Shown: positions 17,523 through 23,273 of the stretch, piece by piece | Position numbering within the stretch: position 1 is the stretch's first letter | Layout of the letters: every line of letters begins with the position of its first letter | Origin: Microcaldota archaeon | GTDB lineage: Archaea; Micrarchaeota; Micrarchaeia; Micrarchaeales; CABMGC01 | Assembly: GCA_021817125.1 (NCBI GenBank) | Contig: JAKAWC010000009.1 | Location: 1-35,840, forward strand | DNA length: 35,840 nucleotides | Direction: 5' to 3' | Translations under genes and position numbers: made by a program | The notes under the pieces: generated by a model | The model's database searches: none | Seen by the model: only the letters and a program-made list of their open reading frames with translations | Told to the model about the DNA's origin: nothing

Positions 17523-17625
17523 TGGGGCCGCCGAGAATTTCATGCACCGCAATCATGCGCCACATTTTGAACTCGGGTCATGTGCTCCCTAAGCACAGAG
17601 CCTGACCAGACTAGCAGACGACCCC
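17523..17625 (-). tRNA. tRNA-Pro (anticodon AGG) with a 29-nt intron in the T-loop
   Basis: Read on the minus strand from 17625. Acceptor stem GGGGTCG pairs with CGGCCCC (17530-17524), seven pairs including one U-G, with discriminator A at 17523. U8, A14, G15, G18G19 and A21 are in place. The D stem has three pairs. The anticodon stem TGTGC/GCACA has five perfect pairs around loop TTAGGGA, giving anticodon AGG at 34-36. The T stem CCGAG (17576-17572) pairs with CTCGG (17535-17531). The T-loop is normal (TTCAAAT) only if 17565-17537 is removed. CCA is not encoded. A34 is very unusual in archaea, so the decoding assignment needs care; the fold itself is convincing. Confidence 0.85.
17537..17565 (-). 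other. tRNA intron at position 59/60 with bulge-helix-bulge splice motif
   Basis: The four exon bases TTCA (54-57) pair with TGAA (17542-17539) near the intron end, flanked by three-base bulges AA/A and AT/T that place the cuts after A59 and before T60. The outer helix is the T stem. The inner helix pairs intron bases TGTG-GCGC with GCG-GTGCA, with one G-G mismatch, and is closed by a six-base loop. This is the complete motif recognised by the archaeal tRNA splicing endonuclease. Confidence 0.85.
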
Positions 17626-17670
17626 AACAACTCATATTTTAACCACAACCTCTTTTAACACTTGCGTTTG

Positions 17671-17871
17671 TCATCTCCTGCCATAGGTGACTATGTCATC
17701 TATGATATCTACATGGCTCAGCAGCATCCTCCTGCAGCAGTATCTTGACATGCCAAGATCATCAAGGACCTTTCCGGCGTCCTCGTGATTCTTGTTCACG
17801 CGCGTGTTATAATCATCCCACTTGTCAGCTATGACCTTTCCGCAGGAGAAACATCTTACAGGTACCATCAT
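17671..17871 (-). CDS. rpoN: DNA-directed RNA polymerase subunit N (Rpb10-like)
   Basis: Small zinc-binding subunit that joins the RpoD/RpoL platform of archaeal RNA polymerase. At 66 residues it has the typical size. It carries the zinc site CFSCGKV near the start and the atypical paired cysteines CCRRM in the second half, the Rpb10 hallmark. It starts 11 nt after the stop of the unknown 125-residue gene and belongs to the minus-strand rps9 operon. The first or second Met could be used. RpoK and enolase, often neighbours in this archaeal cluster, are absent here. Confidence 0.97.
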   Translation of the reverse strand: MMVPVRCFSCGKVIADKWDDYNTRVNKNHEDAGKVLDDLGMSRYCCRRMLLSHVDIIDDIVTYGRR

Positions 17872-17882
17872 CTAATCAACCA

Positions 17883-18260
17883 TCACAATCTCAAGCTCTC
17901 CTTCCAGTCGAGAGCCACGCCATAAGCATATGTACCATCGCCATTCCCAAGGACAAGCTCCGCCAAGTCATGGGTCTTCGTAGAGTTCGCCTTCCAAACG
18001 GCCACCTGCTCCACCAGAGTCATATGCTCCCTGGCAACCGCCACGAGTTCGGCAAATAGGTTGTCCTTTCCCCGACGTACATTACCAGGGGCCAGAGTGC
18101 TAATCATTATCGGCTTGTTGAATCTTGGTCCGTCACCTTCAGGGGTACGGAACGCCTCGAACAGCATCCAGCGGTTCGGACCCGCAGCCTCCTGCCTGGG
18201 GGTAACCATTCCCTCAAGTATTGCAATTTTTATCTCTTTTGCTGATGGTGATGGTACCAT
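17883..18260 (-). CDS. Unknown 125-residue protein inside the rps9-rpoN operon
   Basis: I do not recognise the family. The protein reads as a soluble alpha/beta domain with a conserved-looking centre (GPNRWMLFEAFRTPEGDGPRF) and an acidic C-terminal half; there are no cysteines, signal or membrane spans. ATG 18260 follows the rps9 stop by four bases; a longer frame to 18308 would overlap rps9. It occupies a slot in an operon otherwise made of ribosomal and RNA polymerase genes, so a role in translation or transcription is a guess from context. Codon use matches its neighbours. Confidence 0.75.
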   Translation of the reverse strand: MVPSPSAKEIKIAILEGMVTPRQEAAGPNRWMLFEAFRTPEGDGPRFNKPIMISTLAPGNVRRGKDNLFAELVAVAREHMTLVEQVAVWKANSTKTHDLAELVLGNGDGTYAYGVALDWKESLRL

Positions 18261-18264
18261 GATA

Positions 18265-18825
18265 TCATCTGTACGACTTCTGGAACCTGGCCCTCGCTTT
18301 AGGTCCAAGGAACTTCTTAGGCTCGACCAGTCGCACGTCGTCTACCAGGAGCGACCTGTCGTAGTCCATGAACGTCCTCTTTATCGATTCCGAATATGAG
18401 CTAGTCTTCTCGTCAGCGAGGACTTTTGCGAGCGCCGTCCTCGCGGCCTGCGCCTGTCCGCTCGCCCCGCCTCCATAAACGACTATCTTGACATCGGAGT
18501 CCCTGATTATCTCTGCGGTCTTGTCAGAAAGCCTTACCGGCTCGAGTATGAGTTCACGGACCTCCTTCGGCTTCATAAGGTTGACATCCACATTATTGAC
18601 TGTTATCAATCCGTTTCCGGTCGTCAGCCTTGCCCTCGCAACAGCGGTCTTCCTCTTTCCCTTTGAGAGTACGACCTTGACCTTCTTCTTCGCCGGCTTC
18701 CTCACTCCGACCGCCGCCTTCTTCGCGCCCTTCTTTGCGGCTTCCATAGCAGCCACTTCAGGGTTGAGCGCCTCCAACTCCTTATTCAGGTTGTCAAACG
18801 ATGCCGGTGATTTCTCTTCTACCAT
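18265..18825 (-). CDS. rpsI: 30S ribosomal protein S9 with N-terminal extension
   Basis: Ribosomal protein uS9, 186 residues. The conserved domain begins near residue 54 with VLSKGKRKTAVARARL, continues through YGGGASGQAQAARTALAKVL, and ends in the basic GPKARARFQKSYR tail that reaches the P site. About 50 residues precede it, rich in Ala, Lys and Glu (KKGAKKAAVGVRKPAKKKV); archaeal S9 is normally near 130-135 residues. The frame, start codon and spacing to rpl13 (4 nt) support the long form as translated. The extension is probably a flexible RNA-binding tail. Confidence 0.97.
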   Translation of the reverse strand: MVEEKSPASFDNLNKELEALNPEVAAMEAAKKGAKKAAVGVRKPAKKKVKVVLSKGKRKTAVARARLTTGNGLITVNNVDVNLMKPKEVRELILEPVRLSDKTAEIIRDSDVKIVVYGGGASGQAQAARTALAKVLADEKTSSYSESIKRTFMDYDRSLLVDDVRLVEPKKFLGPKARARFQKSYR

Positions 18826-18829
18826 ATAA

Positions 18830-19294
18830 TCATTCCTTGTATCCTAGCTTCTCGACGAGCTGCCTTACAGTCATGGAGTCCTCAAACATCTCCGCCGCGG
18901 TCTTCGACTCGATCTTTGCGAGCGGCTTGCCCTTGAACTCCTCCGGCACTCCGGCATAGACACGCAAAAGCTTGAATGCGACCTTGCCCTTTGGCCTCCG
19001 GTAAGGGAGCATGCCCCTGATTATCCTCTTCACGAAGTAATCCGGTCTCCTGGACCAGTAAGGGGAGTGCTCCGGGTTCGCCTTGTCCTTGAGGTCCAGC
19101 CTCTGCTTCCAGTTTTCGACGTTCGAGCGCATATGCCCGCTTATCACCATCTTGTCGGCGTTGAGCAGTATCACACTGTCGCCGTTGAGCAGCAGCTTTG
19201 CAATCCGGCTTCCGAGCCTGCCTACTATCTTCGAGTCGCCATCGACGATGTGCGTCCTCTTTTCAGCCTGCTTCTGGGTTGTCTTCTGTGCCAT
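18830..19294 (-). CDS. rplM: 50S ribosomal protein L13
   Basis: Large-subunit protein uL13, 154 residues. Marks are IVDGDSKIVGRLGSRIAKLLLNGDSVILLNA at the start, the HSPYWSRRPDYFVKRIIRGMLPYRRPKGK core typical of archaeal/eukaryal L13, and a C-terminal helix. The start is ATG 19294; the frame extends to 19363, but that part overlaps rpl18e and is not conserved sequence. It lies 8 nt behind rpl18e in the conserved archaeal order L18e, L13, S9. Confidence 0.97.
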   Translation of the reverse strand: MAQKTTQKQAEKRTHIVDGDSKIVGRLGSRIAKLLLNGDSVILLNADKMVISGHMRSNVENWKQRLDLKDKANPEHSPYWSRRPDYFVKRIIRGMLPYRRPKGKVAFKLLRVYAGVPEEFKGKPLAKIESKTAAEMFEDSMTVRQLVEKLGYKE

Positions 19295-19302
19295 GCTATG
19301 AC

Positions 19303-19659
19303 CTATATGATTATCCTGAAGTTGCCCTTCCTGACAATCTCCTCTACATCCACTATCTTGCATTTCGAGCCCTTGAGCTTCTCCACGGCGCTGCCAGAGA
19401 ACTCTATCGCCGCGAGGTTGAATGCCCTAGAGACGCGTCCCACTCCGAGCACCTTGCCCGGAACTACGATGCTCTCGTTGTCCTTGACATACTTCTGGAG
19501 CTTGTTAAGGTTGACGATGACCCGCTGTCTTCTCGGCTTGGTGGCGTAGCGCACAAGGTCGTCAACAAGCCCCGCGTTCTTCTCGCTGGACTCGGCGGCC
19601 TTGCTGAGTCTCTGCACCCATTCAGTTATCTCGTCCTTTTCTATCTGTCTCTGCATCAT
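19303..19659 (-). CDS. rpl18e: 50S ribosomal protein L18e
   Basis: Archaeal/eukaryal large-subunit protein eL18, 118 residues. It shows RRQRVIVNLNKLQKYV, then the PGKVLGVGRVSRAFNLAAIEFSGSAVEKL core shared with the L15/L18e fold. GGTG before ATG ATG is a good ribosome binding site. Its start is only 12 nt from the 3' end of tRNA-Leu, so the mRNA is presumably released by tRNA processing. The tRNA-Leu, L18e, L13, S9 order is known from other archaea such as Haloarcula. Confidence 0.97.
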   Translation of the reverse strand: MMQRQIEKDEITEWVQRLSKAAESSEKNAGLVDDLVRYATKPRRQRVIVNLNKLQKYVKDNESIVVPGKVLGVGRVSRAFNLAAIEFSGSAVEKLKGSKCKIVDVEEIVRKGNFRIII

Positions 19660-19671
19660 GACACCTGTATT

Positions 19672-19757
19672 TGCGGGGGGTGAGATTCGAACTCACGCAA
19701 GCACAAAGCTACTGGAACCTCAATCCAGCGCATTTGACCAGGCTCTGCCACCCCCGC
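19672..19757 (-). tRNA. tRNA-Leu (anticodon GAG)
   Basis: Read from 19757. Acceptor GCGGGGG pairs with CCCCCGC (19679-19673), with discriminator A at 19672. The anticodon stem CTGGA/TCCAG closes loop TTGAGGT, giving GAG (19721-19719). A long class II variable arm follows. The T arm is GTGAG, TTCGAAT, CTCAC. The start GCGGGGGTG and end CACCCCCCGCA are the usual archaeal Leu-tRNA ends. No intron and no encoded CCA. It lies 2 nt after the rpoD stop and 12 nt before rpl18e. Confidence 0.97.
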
Positions 19758-19759
19758 AT

Positions 19760-20332
19760 TTATTTCTTAATGGCTTTCTGAATCTCTTTCATGTCCTCGT
19801 GGGCTACCGCGAGGGTCCTGTCCAATATGTCCTTGGCATGCATCTGCCCGAACGACTCTATGTAAAAGTCAAACGTCTTGCCGTCCTCGGACTGCGAGTA
19901 TGTAACGAGCCCCGGCTGGAACTTGGAGCTTATGATTCCCGTCCTGAGAATCGCCTTTCCGTCAAACTTCAGCCTCTGCCCTTCCGCAAGCTTGATGATT
20001 GGAATGTCCTCGTTTGCGACCTTTACTGCCTTGTCACTTGACTTCAAGTCCCTGGAATATAGCGTCCCCGGACCCTCGAAGTCCGCAGAGAGGACAGCCT
20101 CGTCCTTCTCGTCGTAGCCCTTCGGCGTGGCCAGGGGAATGAGACCGAGCCTGTGTGCGACGTATTCGTCGAACATTGAAGTGGAATTCTCGTAGAACGT
20201 GACGCTGTCGATGGCGAAAGTAGGCACGCTGTTTATCGCGAGCCTTCTCAGCGCGTTCGCTGTGTTGACGGATGCGCCGCTCAGGGTGAAACGCAACACT
20301 GTTGGCGTATTCTCAGTGATGTTAATCTTCAT
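19760..20332 (-). CDS. rpoD: DNA-directed RNA polymerase subunit D (Rpb3-like), form without the Fe-S domain
   Basis: Alpha-like assembly subunit of archaeal RNA polymerase. The 190 residues begin KINITENTPTVLRFTLSG and contain NALRRLAINSVPTFAID and the DEYVAHRLGLIPLATP motif. The ferredoxin-like insertion with its Cys cluster, present in Sulfolobus RpoD, is missing: the chain passes directly from GYDEKDEAVLSAD to FEGPGTLYSRDL. ATG 20332 matches the family N-terminus. A TATA box at 20382-20392 would start transcription near ATG 20362, which would add ten residues by leaderless initiation, so the start is not settled. Confidence 0.95.
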   Translation of the reverse strand: MKINITENTPTVLRFTLSGASVNTANALRRLAINSVPTFAIDSVTFYENSTSMFDEYVAHRLGLIPLATPKGYDEKDEAVLSADFEGPGTLYSRDLKSSDKAVKVANEDIPIIKLAEGQRLKFDGKAILRTGIISSKFQPGLVTYSQSEDGKTFDFYIESFGQMHAKDILDRTLAVAHEDMKEIQKAIKK

Positions 20333-20381
20333 GTAACCAGAAATAGGCACGAGCCCTTTCATAAGTATGAGCACAAAAACC

Positions 20382-20392
20382 TATTTAAATAT
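20382..20392 (-). promoter_or_regulatory. TATA box for the rpoD operon
   Basis: The AT-only run TATTTAAATAT lies about 26 nt upstream of in-frame ATG 20362, between tpiA and rpoD. It is the likely promoter for rpoD, tRNA-Leu and the ribosomal genes that follow. Confidence 0.6.
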
Positions 20393-20419
20393 AGCGGATT
20401 TACGTCAGCGGCACTTCCA

Positions 20420-21112
20420 CTACTTTCCGCGCCCCTCGCCCTTCAGTGCAGCCTTCAGCGCCCCAGCGAGCTCGTCCATCTTGTTGAACGGGTCCTCTGC
20501 TGTGGTCATGGCGGATGAGAGCAGGACGCCTCCGCCTCCGAGGCCGATTCCAATAGATATGTCCCTCGCGCTGCCTATGCCTGCGCCAATCAGCAGTCCA
20601 GTATCCTTGGAGACGCGCCTCACCGCGGCAAAAGAGTCGCGTATCAGCTCCGGTCTCACCATCGATATCGAGCGCCCCGAGCCAATCAGTTCGGGCGGCT
20701 CGATGGCAATATAGGTGGGCTCAAACCTCGCAAAAAGGTCGGCTTCCGTAGAGGTCCTTACGCACACTATGCTCTCCATATCCAGATCGCCAAGCCTGCC
20801 GACATACGCCGCTACCTGCTGGAGGGATATGCGGCGCTCGCTGTGGTTGAGTATCACGCCACAGATGCCATAGCGCTGCAGTATCTCCGGGACTGTAGCC
20901 CCGGTGGACTTGCCCACCTTCAGCCCATCGACATGCTGTGCGTACACCGGCAGGTCTGGGAACTCCTTCGCATAGAGCGCAAGCGCAGGACCTGGCGGAG
21001 CTATGGCTATCTTTATCCTGAACGCCCTCGCAGATTGCAGCGCAGCTTCAGCTATCTCCCCACCTCTTGCGCCTGTGGCTTCTGCATAGTTCTTGAGGTT
21101 GACAAGCATCAT
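20420..21112 (-). CDS. tpiA: Triosephosphate isomerase
   Basis: Interconverts dihydroxyacetone phosphate and glyceraldehyde 3-phosphate in gluconeogenesis and glycolysis. At 230 residues it matches the compact archaeal form. Catalytic residues are visible: Lys in VNLKNY near residue 7, His 90 in NHSERR, and Glu 138 in AIEPPELIGSG. Phosphate is held by GAGI and by GGGGVLLSSA. AQHVDGLKVGKSTGATVPEIL is typical of archaeal TIM. The TATA-like GTATATAT at 21145-21152 (minus-strand promoter) puts transcription start just before ATG 21112. Confidence 0.97.
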   Translation of the reverse strand: MMLVNLKNYAEATGARGGEIAEAALQSARAFRIKIAIAPPGPALALYAKEFPDLPVYAQHVDGLKVGKSTGATVPEILQRYGICGVILNHSERRISLQQVAAYVGRLGDLDMESIVCVRTSTEADLFARFEPTYIAIEPPELIGSGRSISMVRPELIRDSFAAVRRVSKDTGLLIGAGIGSARDISIGIGLGGGGVLLSSAMTTAEDPFNKMDELAGALKAALKGEGRGK

Positions 21113-21176
21113 GGCAATCCCGCATCTCCCTTAGATCGCTTCAAGTATATATCCCTTTCTCAGATGCTTCATCGAA

Positions 21177-21190
21177 ACGCATTTAACTAT
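21177..21190 (+). promoter_or_regulatory. Promoter of the LamG-pilin gene
   Basis: ACGCATTTAACTAT contains a TATA-like TTTAACTAT whose centre is about 28 nt before ATG 21215. The same block recurs upstream of the next pilin gene (22258-22271) with one base changed, while the surrounding sequence differs. Confidence 0.6.
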
Positions 21191-21214
21191 TGACAGATGA
21201 TACGGTCTGATACT

Positions 21215-22252
21215 ATGGTGCCCCTGCCGAAGACGCAGAGAAAGCTCCAGTTCACGACGGAGAAACTCTTTAGAAAAGCGTTTTATCAGAAAGCACACTC
21301 AGAGAAACCCTTTGGGAAAGAGTCTCATCCTAAACTTCAGTCAGCGATGGAATACCTGATGACATACGGGTGGGCGATACTCATCATCGCGGTCGTCCTC
21401 GGCGCCCTCTTTCAGCTCGGCGTGTTCAACGCAAACAGCTTCTCGCCGAAAGCGCAGCCTGGTGCATGTCAGATCGTACGGCCTTATGGTCCCGGCACCA
21501 CCACGGATCTTGCTTTGGAGGGCATCTGTAACGGAGAGCTACCGCAGTATGTTGGGACGTTTCCGACCAGCACACGAAATAGCGTACCAGCATCCGGAGC
21601 ACTAGAAAGAACGTGGTTCGGCACTAGCTGGACTATCTCCGCGTGGATAAATGTAGAAGCTACTTCCTCCAATAGTGCGGACATGATAGAAGAGACGTAT
21701 GGGTGCACTTCTGGCATCTTTGAACAGCCTTCGGGCTCTGGAGTCGCATACACAACTAGTATGGCATGGGGCAATGCAGGTCAGTCCTGCTCATCTTGGG
21801 GCACGATTTCAGCAACATCTAATACGCTGCCCCTTAATACATGGGAGTTCGTTACTGGTGTCTTCTATTATGGGCTTCCAGGCAACTGGGTTGCGATATG
21901 TGCCGACGATGTATGTACTAATAGTACATGGACTGGATACACTCCCGCATCGTATAATACGCTGCCCTATAACTTTGTTGCTGGGACCGGAACTACCTGT
22001 TGCGGCGGTGGTCATACATTGACCGTACAGATGGCAAACGTCCAACTTTACAATACATCGCTGACAAACACGGAGATTCTTGCGCTCTATGATGAAGGTA
22101 TCGGCGGCGCACCGGTGAAGCCGCAGAACCTCGTCGTATGGTGGCCGCTCAACGGCAACGCCAACGACTATAGCGGCAACAATAATAATGGTGCGGCAAC
22201 AGCCATCACCTACACCGGCGCCTGGGCCAGCCAGTACACCGGGCCAGTCTAG
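21215..22252 (+). CDS. Large archaeal pilin with a C-terminal LamG-like domain
   Basis: About 345 residues. After an unusually long basic leader (about 40 residues) comes LQSAMEYLMTYGWAILIIAVVLGALFQLGVF, the archaeal pilin-type helix, with cleavage expected just before the QSAMEY segment. The exported part is a concanavalin/LamG-type beta sandwich: TWFGTSWTISAWINVEA, NTWEFVTGVFY, MANVQLYNTSLTNTEILALY and a final VVWWPLNGNANDYSGNNNNG. That fold commonly binds glycans. Eight or more Cys suggest disulfides. ATG 21215 fits the TATA spacing better than ATG 21197. It is probably a surface adhesin assembled into, or anchored like, a pilus. Confidence 0.82.
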   Translation: MVPLPKTQRKLQFTTEKLFRKAFYQKAHSEKPFGKESHPKLQSAMEYLMTYGWAILIIAVVLGALFQLGVFNANSFSPKAQPGACQIVRPYGPGTTTDLALEGICNGELPQYVGTFPTSTRNSVPASGALERTWFGTSWTISAWINVEATSSNSADMIEETYGCTSGIFEQPSGSGVAYTTSMAWGNAGQSCSSWGTISATSNTLPLNTWEFVTGVFYYGLPGNWVAICADDVCTNSTWTGYTPASYNTLPYNFVAGTGTTCCGGGHTLTVQMANVQLYNTSLTNTEILALYDEGIGGAPVKPQNLVVWWPLNGNANDYSGNNNNGAATAITYTGAWASQYTGPV

Positions 22253-22257
22253 CAGCA

Positions 22258-22271
22258 ACGCATTTAATTAT
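22258..22271 (+). promoter_or_regulatory. Promoter of the second pilin gene
   Basis: ACGCATTTAATTAT, TATA centre about 26 nt before ATG 22292, predicts a leaderless transcript. It is one base different from the promoter block of the upstream pilin gene. Confidence 0.65.
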
Positions 22272-22291
22272 TAGCAGAGTGTATTAGTCCT

Positions 22292-22783
22292 ATGCAGGGC
22301 GGCGGGAGAATGAAGTTGCAGTCAGCCATGGAATACATGGTGACATACGGCTGGGCGATAATCATAATCGCTGTAGCGCTCGCCGCGCTCGTGGCTCTCG
22401 GGGTATTTAATCCAGCCACGTTCACCGGTCAGGAGTGCATAATGGCAGCGGGCTTTAGCTGTATCAACTACTTTCTGGCATCGAACGGTGTGCTTACTTT
22501 AAACCTCGAGCAGGCGACGCCTACGACGGTCACGATAACCGCTGTCGGGTGCAACCTCAACCTCACCACCGCGAACATGTACGTCGTCCCGAACAACGGG
22601 GTCAACGTGACTATAGGCGGAAACTACACCTTCACCGGCGTGCAATGCTACAACTACGGCACGGCGTTCAGCGGCTCGGTGGGCTCGCTCTTCAAGGGCT
22701 CGCTGGCAGTGAACTATACGGATACGCAGACTGGCTTCCCGCACACGATATACGGCACGCTGATAGCGAAAGTGACGCAGTAG
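22292..22783 (+). CDS. Archaeal type IV pilin-like protein
   Basis: A 163-residue class III signal protein. The short leader MQGGGRMKL is followed by QSAMEYMVTYGWAIIIIAVALAALVALGVF, almost the same helix as in the preceding gene, then an exported domain rich in Thr, Asn and Val with four Cys and several N-glycosylation sequons. It resembles the pilin-like gene at 16340-16885 in its ending (a LIAKVT versus SVTARVT type strand) and in the IMAAGFSC segment. It has its own promoter; the next gene is convergent, with 7 nt between the stops. Confidence 0.82.
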   Translation: MQGGGRMKLQSAMEYMVTYGWAIIIIAVALAALVALGVFNPATFTGQECIMAAGFSCINYFLASNGVLTLNLEQATPTTVTITAVGCNLNLTTANMYVVPNNGVNVTIGGNYTFTGVQCYNYGTAFSGSVGSLFKGSLAVNYTDTQTGFPHTIYGTLIAKVTQ

Positions 22784-22790
22784 CCCGAAT

Positions 22791-23261
22791 TCAGCTTCCC
22801 TTCCTCCTTGTGGACTTCTTGAACAGGCTGAGCGCAGCCCTGAACTCCTCTGGAGAGTTGAAGTTGTTGTAGACGCTGGCGAACCTTATGTATGCCACAG
22901 GGTCGAGCTTGAAGAGCTCCTTTACCAGCAGGTCCCCTATCCTCTGCGATGAGACTTCCTTGAGACCCTTGGCGCGGATGCGCTGCTCTATCTTGTCGAC
23001 CAACGCCTCCATCTGCTCCCTGGCGACCGGCCTGCGCTCGCAGGCGCGCATTATGCCGTTGAGTATCTTGTTCCTGTCAAAGGACTCGCGCGTGTCGTCG
23101 CGCTTGATGACAGTTATATTTCCAACGTCGATATGCTCGTAGGTGGTGAACCTCTTGCTGCAGCGTTCACACTCCCTCCTTCTCCTTATGCTGTTCCTAT
23201 CCTCTACTTCCCGAGAGTCAACGACGTCAGTGTTGTTGCTCCCGCAGAATGGGCATCTCAT
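22791..23261 (-). CDS. nrdR: Transcriptional repressor NrdR
   Basis: Repressor of ribonucleotide reductase genes that senses ATP/dATP. The 156 residues start MRCPFC. The zinc ribbon uses C3, C6, C31 and C34 and includes the RRRREC segment. The ATP-cone follows from about residue 46 (ITVIKRDDTRESFDRNKILNGIMRACERRPV) to the FASVYNNF segment. ATG 23261 gives the canonical N-terminus. It starts 12 nt after nrdJ in the same transcript. NrdR is mainly bacterial; here it sits beside its expected target, and two NrdR-box-like palindromes lie at the nrdJ promoter. Confidence 0.97.
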   Translation of the reverse strand: MRCPFCGSNNTDVVDSREVEDRNSIRRRRECERCSKRFTTYEHIDVGNITVIKRDDTRESFDRNKILNGIMRACERRPVAREQMEALVDKIEQRIRAKGLKEVSSQRIGDLLVKELFKLDPVAYIRFASVYNNFNSPEEFRAALSLFKKSTRRKGS

Positions 23262-23273
23262 CAAAACACGTGA

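Noticed and set aside
17581-17600. Intron in the anticodon loop of the tRNA-Pro
   Set aside because: The anticodon stem and seven-base loop are complete and continuous; only the T-loop is interrupted.
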